From Plastoroseomonas arctica (GTDB taxonomy: Bacteria; Pseudomonadota; Alphaproteobacteria; Acetobacterales; Acetobacteraceae), in contig NZ_JAAEDH010000013.1 in assembly GCF_018128965.1 (NCBI RefSeq), forward strand, positions 1 to 64,000: DNA of 64,000 nucleotides, written 5' to 3'. Below are positions 1 to 8,095 of the stretch, in pieces (position 1 is the first letter of the stretch; each line of letters starts with the position of its first letter). The notes under the pieces are model-generated. The model worked only from the letters and a program-made list of their open reading frames with translations, made no database searches and was not told where the DNA came from. The translations under genes were made by a program, and so were the position numbers.

Positions 1-888
1 ATCGCGCGCCGCCGCCAGCGCGCGCACGTCGCGGCCGGCCGCCTCCTCGGCGACGCCCGCGACCAGCGCGGCACCCAGCGCCGCATCCACGTCGGGGCGG
101 CCGAGGTCCGCCCACCAGCCGCGCATCGCGGGCAGAAGGTGGTCCAGGAAGTGCTGCATCCCGCCCTCCCCGCCGGCGAGGTGGAAGGTCAGGTGCGGTC
201 CCATCAGCGCCCAGCGCAGGCCGGGGCCCTCGCTGATCGCGGCGTCGACATCGGCGACCGTGGCCACGCCCTCGGCCACCAGGTGCACCGCCTCGCGCCA
301 CAACGCCGCCTGCAGGCGGTTGGCGAGGTGGCCCGGCACCTCCTTCGCAAGCGCGATCGGGTGCTTGCCGATGGTGCGGTAGAACGCCATCGCCGCGGCC
401 ACCGCCTCCGCGGACGCCTTCGCGCCGCCCACCACCTCGACCAGCGGGATCAGGTGCGGCGGGTTGAACGGGTGGCCGATCACCACGCGCTCGGGATGCG
501 CGCAGCTCGCCGAGAGCTGGGAGGCCATCAGCCCCGAGGTCGAGGACGCGATCACCACATCCGCCGGCAATACCGCGTCGATGGCGGCGAGCAGCGGCTG
601 CTTCACCATCAGCCGCTCCGGCGCGCTCTCCTGCACGAAATCCGCGCCTTGGACGGCGCGCACCGGGTCTGGCTCGAACGTCCAGTTCGCCGGATCGGCG
701 TCCGGCACCGCTCCGAGCTGCGCCAGGCCCGGCCAGGCATTCTCCACCATGCGCCGGATCAGCGCCGGCGCCTCGGGCGAGGGGTCGCTCGCCACCACCG
801 TGAGGCCGCGCGAGAGGAACCACGCCGTCCAGCTCGCCCCGATCGTCCCTGCGCCGATGACCGCGACGCGCTTGATCTCGGCGCGCAT
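1..888 (-). CDS. Carnitine-3-dehydrogenase-like / 3-hydroxyacyl-CoA dehydrogenase family protein (3' end outside window)
   Basis: The visible 296 residues open with an NAD-binding Rossmann motif (VAVIGAGTIGASW). They continue with QESAPERL, SSTSGL and GHPFNPPHLIPLVEVVGG, a run typical of L-carnitine dehydrogenase and related 3-hydroxyacyl-CoA dehydrogenases; the C-terminal helical domain follows (KEVPGHLANRLQAALWREA). These enzymes oxidise a 3-hydroxy acid to the 3-keto acid with NAD+ in the cytoplasm. The ATG at 888 shares one base with the stop codon of the upstream lyase gene (TGATG), so translation is probably coupled. The substrate is inferred only; carnitine itself is not proven, because no thioesterase or betaine genes are visible. 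The C-terminus is cut off by the window edge. Confidence 0.85.
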   Translation of the reverse strand, partial: MRAEIKRVAVIGAGTIGASWTAWFLSRGLTVVASDPSPEAPALIRRMVENAWPGLAQLGAVPDADPANWTFEPDPVRAVQGADFVQESAPERLMVKQPLLAAIDAVLPADVVIASSTSGLMASQLSASCAHPERVVIGHPFNPPHLIPLVEVVGGAKASAEAVAAAMAFYRTIGKHPIALAKEVPGHLANRLQAALWREAVHLVAEGVATVADVDAAISEGPGLRWALMGPHLTFHLAGGEGGMQHFLDHLLPAMRGWWADLGRPDVDAALGAALVAGVAEEAAGRDVRALAAARD

Positions 889-1805
889 CACAGCCGCGAC
901 GCCGGATCGCGCGCGCCAAGGCGGGCGAGGATGACCTCGATCTCGGCGATGGTCTCCGCCGTCAGCTTGGGACCCGGGCTGCGCAACGCCGCACTCGCGA
1001 TCCAGCCGCGGCGCATCAGCACGTGCTTGCGCACCGCCAGCCCCAGGCCCGGCTGCAGCTCGTAGCGGATCAGCGGCAGGTGCAGGTCGAACAGGTCGTG
1101 CGCGGCATCGCGCTCGCCCGCGCGCACCAGCGTGAAGACGCGGCCGAGCATCTCGGGGAAGGCGTAGCCGGTCATGATGCCGTCGGCGCCGCGCTCGACC
1201 TCCTGCGGCAGGAAGATCCCGCCATTGCCGCCCATGATCGACAGCCGCGCCCCCAGCCGCGCGCGGATCGCGGTCAGCTTGTCGAGCCCGGGATGATCCT
1301 CCGCCTTCAGCATCACCAGCCGGGGATCTTCCCCGGCCAGCGCCGCCACCATCGCCGCCGAGAGATGCACCCCGGTCAGCTGCGGATAATCCTGCAGCAC
1401 CCAGGGCGCATCGCCCACGGCCGCCGAAGCCTGGCGCAGATAGGCCAGCACCGCGTCATCGCCGCGCAGCCCCGGCGCGGGCGCGATCATCACCCCCGCC
1501 GCCCCCGCATCCATCGCACCATCCGCCAGCGCACGCATGGCGGCAAAGCCGGGTGCCGAGACGCCCACGATCACCGGCACCCGCCCGGCGACACGGCGCA
1601 GCACCACGCCGGTGACCTCCAGAGCCTCCTGCGCATCCAGCTTGGGCGCCTCGCCCATCACGCCGAGCAGCGTGATCCCATTGGCGCCGGCTTCGAGGAA
1701 GGCGTCCGTCATGCGCGCGGCGGAGTCCAGATCCAGCGCGCCGGCGTCGGTGAAGGGCGTCGGCGCGATGACGAAGACGCCCGTGGCGGTGTTGTCCAGC
1801 CTCAT
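888..1805 (-). CDS. Dihydrodipicolinate synthase / N-acetylneuraminate lyase family protein
   Basis: This 305-residue protein has the TIM-barrel pattern of the DapA/NanA superfamily: GVFVIAPTPFTDAG at the N-terminus, GANGITLLGVMGE at the substrate loop, a tyrosine in QDYPQLTG and a Schiff-base lysine candidate in VMLKAEDHP. Family members perform aldol cleavage or condensation of 2-keto acids through a lysine imine. The ATG at 1805 overlaps the upstream DUF6489 stop (ATGA) and the gene's own stop overlaps the downstream dehydrogenase start. That position in a catabolic-looking operon argues against a role in lysine biosynthesis. The exact substrate is unknown. Confidence 0.85.
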   Translation of the reverse strand: MRLDNTATGVFVIAPTPFTDAGALDLDSAARMTDAFLEAGANGITLLGVMGEAPKLDAQEALEVTGVVLRRVAGRVPVIVGVSAPGFAAMRALADGAMDAGAAGVMIAPAPGLRGDDAVLAYLRQASAAVGDAPWVLQDYPQLTGVHLSAAMVAALAGEDPRLVMLKAEDHPGLDKLTAIRARLGARLSIMGGNGGIFLPQEVERGADGIMTGYAFPEMLGRVFTLVRAGERDAAHDLFDLHLPLIRYELQPGLGLAVRKHVLMRRGWIASAALRSPGPKLTAETIAEIEVILARLGARDPASRL

Positions 1806-2047
1806 GGCTTGCTCTCCGTCGAGGGTCTCGTCGCGGCCTTGAACAGCGCGCCCATCGCATCCGCCATCCAGTTGGGCTGCGCCATGCGCGTCCAGGCGGC
1901 GAGCATCGCCTCGGGCGAGGCGGTCATCTCGACGACCTGCGCCTGCATCCTCTCCAGCATGGCGGCATGGATCGGCGCCACGTCGGGCAGGCCCAGGAAG
2001 CGGCGCGCTTCCTCCGGCGTGCAATCGACCTCGACCGTCATCTTCAT
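1802..2047 (-). CDS. DUF6489 family small protein
   Basis: This 81-residue protein begins MKMTVEVDCTPEEARRFLGLP, the conserved opening of the DUF6489 family of small alphaproteobacterial proteins. No signal peptide or membrane segment is visible, and a short helical C-terminus follows (MADAMGALFKAA). It is the first gene of a three-gene operon; its stop overlaps the start of the lyase gene by four bases (ATGA). Its function is unknown. A promoter should lie in 2048-2126, which is also upstream of the divergent flavoprotein gene. Confidence 0.8.
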   Translation of the reverse strand: MKMTVEVDCTPEEARRFLGLPDVAPIHAAMLERMQAQVVEMTASPEAMLAAWTRMAQPNWMADAMGALFKAATRPSTESKP

Positions 2048-2126
2048 CGCGGCGCTCCCTGACCCTGGCTTGCACGGGATTCTGGCGCGAAGCGGGCGGC
2101 GCGGGAAGGGATGCTATAGGCGGCGC

Positions 2127-3377
2127 ATGAATGCCTCCCCCTCCATCGCCGTGATCGGCGCCGGCCCGGCCGGGCTGATGGCCGCCGAGACGCTCGCCGC
2201 CGCCGGCGCGCGGGTCACGATCCATGACCGGATGGCGTCGCCGGCGCGCAAGTTCCTGCTCGCCGGGCGGGGCGGGCTGAACCTCACCCATTCGGAACCG
2301 CTGGACGCCTTCATCGCGCGCTACCGCGAATCGGCGCCGCGGCTCGCGCCCATCATCCGCGCCTTTCCGCCCGCGGCGCTGATCGCCTGGGCCGAGGGGC
2401 TGGGGCAGCCGGTCTTCACCGGCAGCTCGGGGCGGGTGTTTCCGCGCGCGATGAAGGCCTCGCTGCTGCTGCGCGCCTGGCTGGCGCGGCTCGCCGGGCT
2501 GGGCGTGACGCTGCATCCGCGCCAGTCGCTCACCGGCTTCGCGGCCGGTGGCGCAGTGCTGCTCGACGGACAACCGGTGGCCGCGGATGCCGTGATCCTC
2601 GCCCTGGGCGGCGCCTCCTGGCCGCGCCTGGGCAGCGACGGCGCCTGGGCGGGTTTGTTCGGTGATGCGATGCGCCCCTTCGTACCGTCCAATTGCGGTT
2701 TTACGGTCGCCTGGTCGGCGCCGTTCCGCGCCCGCGCGGCGGGGCAGCCGCTCAAGCGCATCGCGCTCAGCCATGGCGGCGAGACGGTGCGCGGCGAGGC
2801 CATGGTCACCGAGGCCGGCATCGAGGGCGGCGCGGTCTATGCCCTCTCCGCCCCGATGCGCGCGGCGATCGCGCGGGACGGCCACGCGACGGCCTCGCTC
2901 GACCTGCGGCCGGACCTCACGCTCGCGGATTGCACCACGCGCCTCGCCGCGCCGCGCCGCGGCAACTCCCTGTCGAACCATCTCCGCCGGACGCTGGGTC
3001 TGTCGCCGGTCGCCATCGCGCTGGTGCAGGAGGCGTCGCGCGCCAGCGCGCCGACGCAGAAGGCGCATGCGGGTGTATCGGAGCCGCTCGCCGGGCTGGT
3101 GAAGGCCTGCCCGCTGCGCCTGGACGCCCCCTTCCCCATCGCGCGCGCCATCTCCTCGGCCGGCGGCGTGGCCTGGGCGGCGCTGGACGAACGCCTGATG
3201 CTGCGCGACCGGCCCGGCGTATTCTGCGCCGGGGAGATGCTCGACTGGGAAGCACCGACCGGCGGCTACCTGCTGCAGGCCTGCTTTGCCACGGGGGTCG
3301 CCGCGGCGCTCGGCGCGCTCGACTGGGTCGCGCACGCCGGCGCGGGGGCTAGCGCGCCGATCGCCCGGCGCGGCTAG
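2127..3377 (+). CDS. BaiN/HI0933-type NAD(P)/FAD-dependent oxidoreductase (TIGR03862-like flavoprotein)
   Basis: This 416-residue flavoprotein has an N-terminal FAD-binding motif (AVIGAGPAGLMAAETLA, about residues 7-23), the family signature RKFLLAGRGGLNLTHSE and the C-terminal motif GGVAWAALDERLM...FCAGEMLDWEAPTGGY. This places it in the HI0933/BaiN family, specifically the TIGR03862 subgroup. The physiological substrate of this subgroup is not established. The ATG at 2127 is chosen because the FAD motif begins seven residues later, as usual. The gene is divergent from the DUF6489 operon and ends one base before the PobA region. Confidence 0.88.
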   Translation: MNASPSIAVIGAGPAGLMAAETLAAAGARVTIHDRMASPARKFLLAGRGGLNLTHSEPLDAFIARYRESAPRLAPIIRAFPPAALIAWAEGLGQPVFTGSSGRVFPRAMKASLLLRAWLARLAGLGVTLHPRQSLTGFAAGGAVLLDGQPVAADAVILALGGASWPRLGSDGAWAGLFGDAMRPFVPSNCGFTVAWSAPFRARAAGQPLKRIALSHGGETVRGEAMVTEAGIEGGAVYALSAPMRAAIARDGHATASLDLRPDLTLADCTTRLAAPRRGNSLSNHLRRTLGLSPVAIALVQEASRASAPTQKAHAGVSEPLAGLVKACPLRLDAPFPIARAISSAGGVAWAALDERLMLRDRPGVFCAGEMLDWEAPTGGYLLQACFATGVAAALGALDWVAHAGAGASAPIARRG

Positions 3378-3387
3378 GATGCGCGCC

Positions 3388-4563
3388 ATGCGCACCCGTA
3401 TCGGTATCATCGGCGCCGGCCCCGCCGGTCTGTTCCTCGCCCACCTGCTGCACCGCGCGGGTATCGAGAGCGTCATCGTGGAGACGCGCAGCCGCGCCGC
3501 CGTGGAAAGCACCATCCGGGCCGGGATGCTGGAGGACTGGGTGGTGCGGCTGCTGCGCGCAATGGGCCTTGCGGACCGGCTCGACCGCGAGGCCCATTTT
3601 CATGACGGCGTGTCCCTGCAGGTCGGGGCGGTGCGCCAGCACCTGGACCTCGCCGGACTCACGGGCGGCAAGCAGGTGACGATCTATGCGCAGCACGAGG
3701 TGCTGAAGGACCTCATCGCCGCGCGCCTGGCCGATGGCGGCGAGATCCGCTTCGAAGCCCATGTCACCGCGCTCGACGGCATCGAGGGCGACAGCCCCGC
3801 GATCCACTTCACCGAAGCCGGCGACGCGCGGCGCCTCGATTGTGATTTCATCGTCGCCGCGGACGGCTTCCACGGCCCGGGGCGCGACGCCATTCCCGAC
3901 GCCGCCCGCCGCGAATACCAGAAGGTCTATCCGTTCGGCTGGCTCGGCATCCTGTGCCACGCGCCGCGCTCCTGGCCGGAGCTGGTCTATGCGCGGCATG
4001 AGGATGGGTTCGCGCTGCTCACCACGCGCTCGGACGCGATCCAGCGCCTCTACATCCAGTGCGAGCCGGCCGACCCGATCGAGGCCTGGCCCGATGCGCG
4101 CATCTGGGACGCGCTGCATCGCCGCCTCGCCACGCCCGGCTGGTCGCTGACCGAGGGCGCGATCTTCCAGAAGGGCATCATCCCGCTGCGCAGCTTCGTG
4201 TGCGAGACGATGCGCCATGGGCGACTGTTCCTGGCCGGCGACGCGGCGCATATCGTCCCGCCGACCGGCGCGAAGGGGCTGAACCTCGCCGTCGCGGATG
4301 TGCGCGTGCTCGCCCGCGCCTTCGAACGCTTCTATGCGTACGACGATGCCGCCGGCTTCGACACCTACGCGGCCACGGCGCTTGGCCGCATCTGGAAGGG
4401 CGAGCGGTTTTCGTGGTGGATGACCACCATGCTGCACCGCGACCCGAGCGAGACGGACTTCGAACACCGTATCCATGCCGCCGACCTCGCCTATGTCATG
4501 GGCTCCACCGCGGCGCAGGCGGCACTGGCGGAGAACTACCTCGGGCTGCCCTTCACCGACTGA
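3388..4563 (+). CDS. pobA: 4-Hydroxybenzoate 3-monooxygenase
   Basis: This 391-residue FAD monooxygenase converts 4-hydroxybenzoate to protocatechuate using NADPH and O2. It has the GxGxxG FAD motif (GIIGAGPAGLFLAHLL), an Arg-rich strand (RAGMLEDWVVRLLRAMGL), the DG motif (IVAADGFHGPGR) and the second FAD motif (GRLFLAGDAAHIVPPTGAKGLN). The length matches the family (about 390). ATG 3388 gives the usual MRTxxGIIGAGPAG start; an in-frame ATG at 3379 would add three residues. No protocatechuate dioxygenase or PobR regulator is visible next to it, so the rest of the ring-cleavage pathway must lie elsewhere. Confidence 0.93.
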   Translation: MRTRIGIIGAGPAGLFLAHLLHRAGIESVIVETRSRAAVESTIRAGMLEDWVVRLLRAMGLADRLDREAHFHDGVSLQVGAVRQHLDLAGLTGGKQVTIYAQHEVLKDLIAARLADGGEIRFEAHVTALDGIEGDSPAIHFTEAGDARRLDCDFIVAADGFHGPGRDAIPDAARREYQKVYPFGWLGILCHAPRSWPELVYARHEDGFALLTTRSDAIQRLYIQCEPADPIEAWPDARIWDALHRRLATPGWSLTEGAIFQKGIIPLRSFVCETMRHGRLFLAGDAAHIVPPTGAKGLNLAVADVRVLARAFERFYAYDDAAGFDTYAATALGRIWKGERFSWWMTTMLHRDPSETDFEHRIHAADLAYVMGSTAAQAALAENYLGLPFTD

Positions 4564-4599
4564 CCGGCCGCCGCGCCCCATTCCCACATCGGACCCCGC

Positions 4600-5523
4600 A
4601 TGAAAATCGCCGCCTACATCCTCGTGCCCCTGCTCGTGATCCTCATCGGGCTCGGCATCTGGCTCTACGACCCGGACAAGCCCCGCGCCGCGCTGGAGGC
4701 GCAATATGCGGGCCCGCCATCGCAATTCATCGAGGTCGCGGGCCTGCGCCTGCACATCCGCGACACCGGCCCGCGCGAGGCGCCCGCGCTGCTGCTGCTG
4801 CACGGCTTCGGCTCGAGCCTGCACACCTGGGAGGATTGGGCGCGGCTGCTGGAGCCCCGCTTCCGCGTCATCCGCATCGACCTGCCCGGCTTCGGCCTCA
4901 CCGGCGCCGACCCTACCGGCGACTACACCGATGCCCGCACCATCGCGGTGCTGGCGGCGCTGCTCGACCGGCTCGCCTTGCCGCGCGTGACGGTGGTGGG
5001 CAATTCGATGGGCGGACGCATCGCCTGGCGCTTCGCGGCCGCCGAACCCGCGCGCGTCGAGCGCCTGGTGCTGATCTCGCCCGATGGCTTCGCCTCGCCG
5101 GGCATCACCTACGACACGCCCGTCGCGCTGCCGGCCATCATGCGCGTGCTGCCCTACACCCTGCCGATGGTGATGCTGCGCGGCACGCTCGACCCCTCCT
5201 ACGCCGAGCCGCGCCGGCTCACCGATGCGGTCGCCGAGCGCTACCGCGACATGATGCTCGCACCCGGCGTGCGCCGCGCGATCCTGGCGCGCGTGGAACA
5301 GCACATCCTGCCCAACCCGGTGCCGCTGCTGAACAGCCTCGCCATGCCGGTGCTGGTCATGTGGGGGGCGCAGGACAAGCTGATCCCCGTGGCCAATGCC
5401 CAGGACTACTTGGCGGCAATCCCGCACGCGGCACTCGCCACGCTGCCGACGCTCGGGCACGTGCCGTTCGAGGAAGACCCGGCGTTGTCCCTGCCGCCGC
5501 TGGTGGCGTTCCTGGGGGGGTGA
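4600..5523 (+). CDS. Membrane-anchored alpha/beta hydrolase
   Basis: The 307-residue protein has one N-terminal hydrophobic anchor (about residues 4-22) followed by an alpha/beta-hydrolase fold. It shows the oxyanion-hole motif LLLLHGFGSS, the nucleophile elbow VGNSMGGR (Ser), an acid candidate in MWGAQDKLIP and a C-terminal His in TLGHVPFEEDP, so the triad is complete. The anchor suggests a periplasm-facing or inner-membrane-bound enzyme. It resembles lipase or epoxide-hydrolase-type members, but the substrate cannot be told. It sits 36 bases after pobA and may be co-transcribed. Its stop codon is followed at once by a repeat element. Confidence 0.85.
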   Translation: MKIAAYILVPLLVILIGLGIWLYDPDKPRAALEAQYAGPPSQFIEVAGLRLHIRDTGPREAPALLLLHGFGSSLHTWEDWARLLEPRFRVIRIDLPGFGLTGADPTGDYTDARTIAVLAALLDRLALPRVTVVGNSMGGRIAWRFAAAEPARVERLVLISPDGFASPGITYDTPVALPAIMRVLPYTLPMVMLRGTLDPSYAEPRRLTDAVAERYRDMMLAPGVRRAILARVEQHILPNPVPLLNSLAMPVLVMWGAQDKLIPVANAQDYLAAIPHAALATLPTLGHVPFEEDPALSLPPLVAFLGG

Positions 5524-5813
5524 GCAAGGTTGGGGGCGCTGCCCCCAAACCCCCGCCGGGGTGTGGAGCCACACCCCGGACCCCACCATCTGTTGGTTCT
5601 TGACGGTGGAGGTGGGTTTTTGATGCTCATGCCGTTCGGCTGAGAGGGTGCCGGAGGTCGCGCGTGGCCCCAAGCGCGCTCCGGCACCCTCTCAGCCGAA
5701 CGGCGCGGCCCCAGACCACCTCACCCCCTCAGGACCAAACCGATGGTGGGGTCCGGGGTATGCCTCCATACCCCGGCGGGGGGTCTGGCGGGGCGGAGCC
5801 CCCCAGCCTTGCT
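5524..5813. repeat. Large quasi-palindrome of two inverted copies of an extragenic hairpin element
   Basis: The 290-base gap between two convergent genes is almost wholly symmetric. A perfect 25-base inverted repeat (5631-5655 with 5680-5704) sits in the middle. A perfect 18-base inverted repeat (5573-5590 with 5742-5759) flanks it. The outer ends, each starting directly after a stop codon, carry GCAAGG followed by a G-run/C-run hairpin. Read outward from either gene, the order is GCAAGG(T/C)TGGGG, hairpin, GACCCCC-like run, a second hairpin (CCGGGGT/ACCCCGG), CCCCACCATC. It could act as a bidirectional transcription terminator. The sequence relationship is seen directly; the terminator role is inferred. 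Confidence 0.8.
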
Positions 5814-7253
5814 TCACGCCGGCAGGGTCGCCACCGCCGTGAGCCCCGCGCCGGCCCGGTTGCGCAGCACCACGTCGCCGCCGTGGGCGCGGAAGATGTT
5901 GCGCGCGATGGGCAGTCCCAATCCGGTGCCGCCGGTTTCGCGGTTGCGGCTGGTCTCCAGGCGTCGGAAGGGTTGGAAGACGTTTTCGATCTCGGTTTCG
6001 GGGATCCCCGGTCCGTCGTCTTCGATAGCCAGGCGCACGGTGCCGGCCTCGGCGCCGAGGGAGAGGCGCGCGGCGCCGCCGTAGACCAGGGCGTTGCGCA
6101 CCAGGTTGGAGAGCGCGCGCTTGAGGGCCACGGGGCGTGCGCGCAGCACCAGGTGTTCGGGGCCGGCGTAGCCGATGCGCTCGGCGATGTCGGGGTGCGC
6201 GTCCACCGCCTCGTCGGCGACGGTGCGGCAAAGGGCCGCGAGATCGAGCGCGGTGGCGGGCTCGTGGGCGGCTTCGTCGCGCGCGAAGGCGAGGGTGGCG
6301 GCGATCATCGCCTCCATCTCGTCGAGGTCGGCGAGCATCTTGCGGCGCTGCTCGTCATCGTCGAGGAATTCGGCGCGCAGGCGCAGGCGGGTGATCGGCG
6401 TGCGCAGGTCGTGCCCGATGGCGGCGAGCATCTGCGTGCGGTCGGCGACGAAGCGCCGGATGCGCCCCTGCATGGTGTTGAAGGCGTGCGCGGCCTTGGC
6501 GATCTCGGTGGGCCCGCCTTCCTCGAGCGGCGGCGCGTTGACGTCGCGCCCCAGCCGGTCGGCGGCGGCGGCCAGGACCCGCACCGGGCGCGTCAGGCGG
6601 TTCACCGCCCATAGGATCAGCAGCACCGCCGCGCAGGTCATCAGGATGAAGGCCGCGAGGAAGGTGTCGGAATGCCATGGCCGGGGGGGCGGCAGTTCGA
6701 CGCGCAGGTTCACCCAGTCGCCATCGGGCAGTTGCAGCGAGGCGAGGAAGCCGAACGGCCCGTTATTCGCGATCAGGATCTCGCGCGGGGCGAAGCGCGC
6801 GAAGGGCGGCGGCAGCCGGCCGCGCGGCGGGTCGCCCATGATTTCCGGTCGGCGACGGTCGTCCATGCCTGGCGGCGGCCGGTGGTCGTCCATGTCGGGC
6901 GGTGGCGGCGGTGGGCGCCCATCGGCGAGCTGCTCCAGGCGGAACAGGCGCAGCACGTTGATGGGCGGGCGCGGCATGCCCGGCGTGACCGTCGGCGTCT
7001 CGCCGATTTCCGCCGTGAGCCCGTCGGGCAGGTCGAGATCGGCGATCATGCGCATGCGCTGAGCCGGCGGTGCGAGCACCGCGGTTCGCCAGACGCCAAA
7101 ACTGCGCGCGGTGATTTCGCGCGCCTGCGCCAGGCGCTGCAGGTCGACGCGATCGAGCGCGTGGATGCCGAGCCCCGACGCCTGCACCACCATCAGCGCC
7201 AGGATCAGCACCAGCGCGGTGCGGCCGCCGAGCGAGCGCGGCAGCAGCGTCAT
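5814..7253 (-). CDS. Sensor histidine kinase, EnvZ-type
   Basis: This 479-residue inner-membrane kinase has TM1 at about 11-31, a periplasmic domain to about 197, TM2 at about 198-219, then a HAMP linker. The HisKA domain contains the phospho-accepting His281 (AIGHDLRTPITRLR). The HATPase domain has the N box (LSNLVRNALVYGG), G1 (EDDGPGIP) and G2 (GGTGLGLP). The order and TPITRLRLR match the EnvZ class. The periplasmic part holds an unusual proline-rich run (about 113-150) with two near-copies of PPPxMDD. Its ATG overlaps the response-regulator stop by four bases (ATGA). The stimulus is unknown. Confidence 0.92.
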   Translation of the reverse strand: MTLLPRSLGGRTALVLILALMVVQASGLGIHALDRVDLQRLAQAREITARSFGVWRTAVLAPPAQRMRMIADLDLPDGLTAEIGETPTVTPGMPRPPINVLRLFRLEQLADGRPPPPPPDMDDHRPPPGMDDRRRPEIMGDPPRGRLPPPFARFAPREILIANNGPFGFLASLQLPDGDWVNLRVELPPPRPWHSDTFLAAFILMTCAAVLLILWAVNRLTRPVRVLAAAADRLGRDVNAPPLEEGGPTEIAKAAHAFNTMQGRIRRFVADRTQMLAAIGHDLRTPITRLRLRAEFLDDDEQRRKMLADLDEMEAMIAATLAFARDEAAHEPATALDLAALCRTVADEAVDAHPDIAERIGYAGPEHLVLRARPVALKRALSNLVRNALVYGGAARLSLGAEAGTVRLAIEDDGPGIPETEIENVFQPFRRLETSRNRETGGTGLGLPIARNIFRAHGGDVVLRNRAGAGLTAVATLPA

Positions 7254-7972
7254 GTCTTCACGACGTCGGCCGAGAGCACGTACCCGCCGCCACGAACCGT
7301 CTTGATGACCGAGGGATTGCGCCCGTCATCCTCGAGCTTGCGCCGCAGCCGTGACACGGCGACATCGATCGCGCGGTCGAAGGGCCCGGCCTGGCGGTTG
7401 TGCAGCAGGTCCATCAGCATGTCGCGCGTGAGCACGCGGTTGGGCCGATCCAGCAGCACCAGCAGCAGCTCGTACTCGCCGCCGGTGAGCGGGATCTCGG
7501 TACCCTGAGGGTTGAGCAGGCGGCGGCGCGCGGGTTCCAGCACCCAGCCGGCGAAGGTGATGGCGCGCGCGGGCGGTTCCTTCGGCCGGCCCTCGCCGCC
7601 GCCCGGCGCGCGGCGCAGCACGGCGCGGATGCGCGCATGCAGCTCGCGCGGATTGAACGGCTTGGGCACGTAGTCATCGGCACCGAGTTCCAGGCCGATG
7701 ATGCGGTCCGTCTCCTCTCCCATCGCGGTGAGGATGACGATCGGCACGTCGGACTGCGTGCGCAGCCAGCGCGCGAGATCCAGGCCCGGCTCGCCCGGCA
7801 TCATCAGATCCAGCACCACCAGGTGGTAGCGGCCGAGCGGCCAGACGCGGCGTGCCTCGCGCGCGTCGCGCGCGACGGTGACGCGCATGCCCTGGCGTTC
7901 GAGGAACTTGCCGAGAAGTTCGCGGATTTCTCGGTCATCATCGACGACGAGGATATGCGGTGTTGCGTCCAT
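7250..7972 (-). CDS. OmpR-family response regulator
   Basis: The 240-residue protein has an N-terminal receiver domain with acidic residues Asp11-13, phosphorylation site Asp55 (VVLDLMMPG), Thr82 and Lys104. A C-terminal winged-helix DNA-binding domain follows (LTGGEYELLLVLLDRPNRVLTRDML and the terminal VRGGGYVL). ATG 7972 is chosen because the receiver begins within six residues; a longer reading would need an atypical N-terminal extension. It is co-transcribed with the kinase downstream. GTTACAA / TTGTAAC repeats just upstream could be an autoregulatory site. Confidence 0.93.
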   Translation of the reverse strand: MDATPHILVVDDDREIRELLGKFLERQGMRVTVARDAREARRVWPLGRYHLVVLDLMMPGEPGLDLARWLRTQSDVPIVILTAMGEETDRIIGLELGADDYVPKPFNPRELHARIRAVLRRAPGGGEGRPKEPPARAITFAGWVLEPARRRLLNPQGTEIPLTGGEYELLLVLLDRPNRVLTRDMLMDLLHNRQAGPFDRAIDVAVSRLRRKLEDDGRNPSVIKTVRGGGYVLSADVVKT

Positions 7973-7976
7973 GGCT

Positions 7977-8021
7977 GTTACAATAGCCCGGATCGCCGCG
8001 CTTTCAGCCCACACTTGTAAC
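7977..8021. promoter_or_regulatory. Candidate operator: inverted GTTACAA / TTGTAAC
   Basis: GTTACAA at 7977-7983 and TTGTAAC at 8015-8021 form an exact 7-base inverted repeat with 31 bases between the arms. It lies directly upstream of the response-regulator start at 7972, and a related TAGCAAC (minus strand) lies nearby. OmpR-type regulators often bind spaced half-sites near their own promoters, so autoregulation is plausible. With such short arms, chance cannot be excluded. Confidence 0.3.
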
Positions 8022-8095
8022 GCCGCGTTGCTACAGGCCAAACCGTTGCGTAGCGTTTCCGTGTGAGCCATTCGCGCGGCTTGGAGAATGGCTCG

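Noticed and set aside
888-3515. 875-codon minus-strand frame covering the flavoprotein gene
   Set aside because: Only its last 305 codons (from 1805) are a real lyase gene; the rest is antisense to the flavoprotein and is Arg/Ala/Gly-rich, typical of G+C-driven shadow frames.
5357-5842. Several 60-90 codon frames around the 5524-5813 palindrome
   Set aside because: Their mutual similarity comes from the inverted repeats themselves, not from shared protein ancestry.
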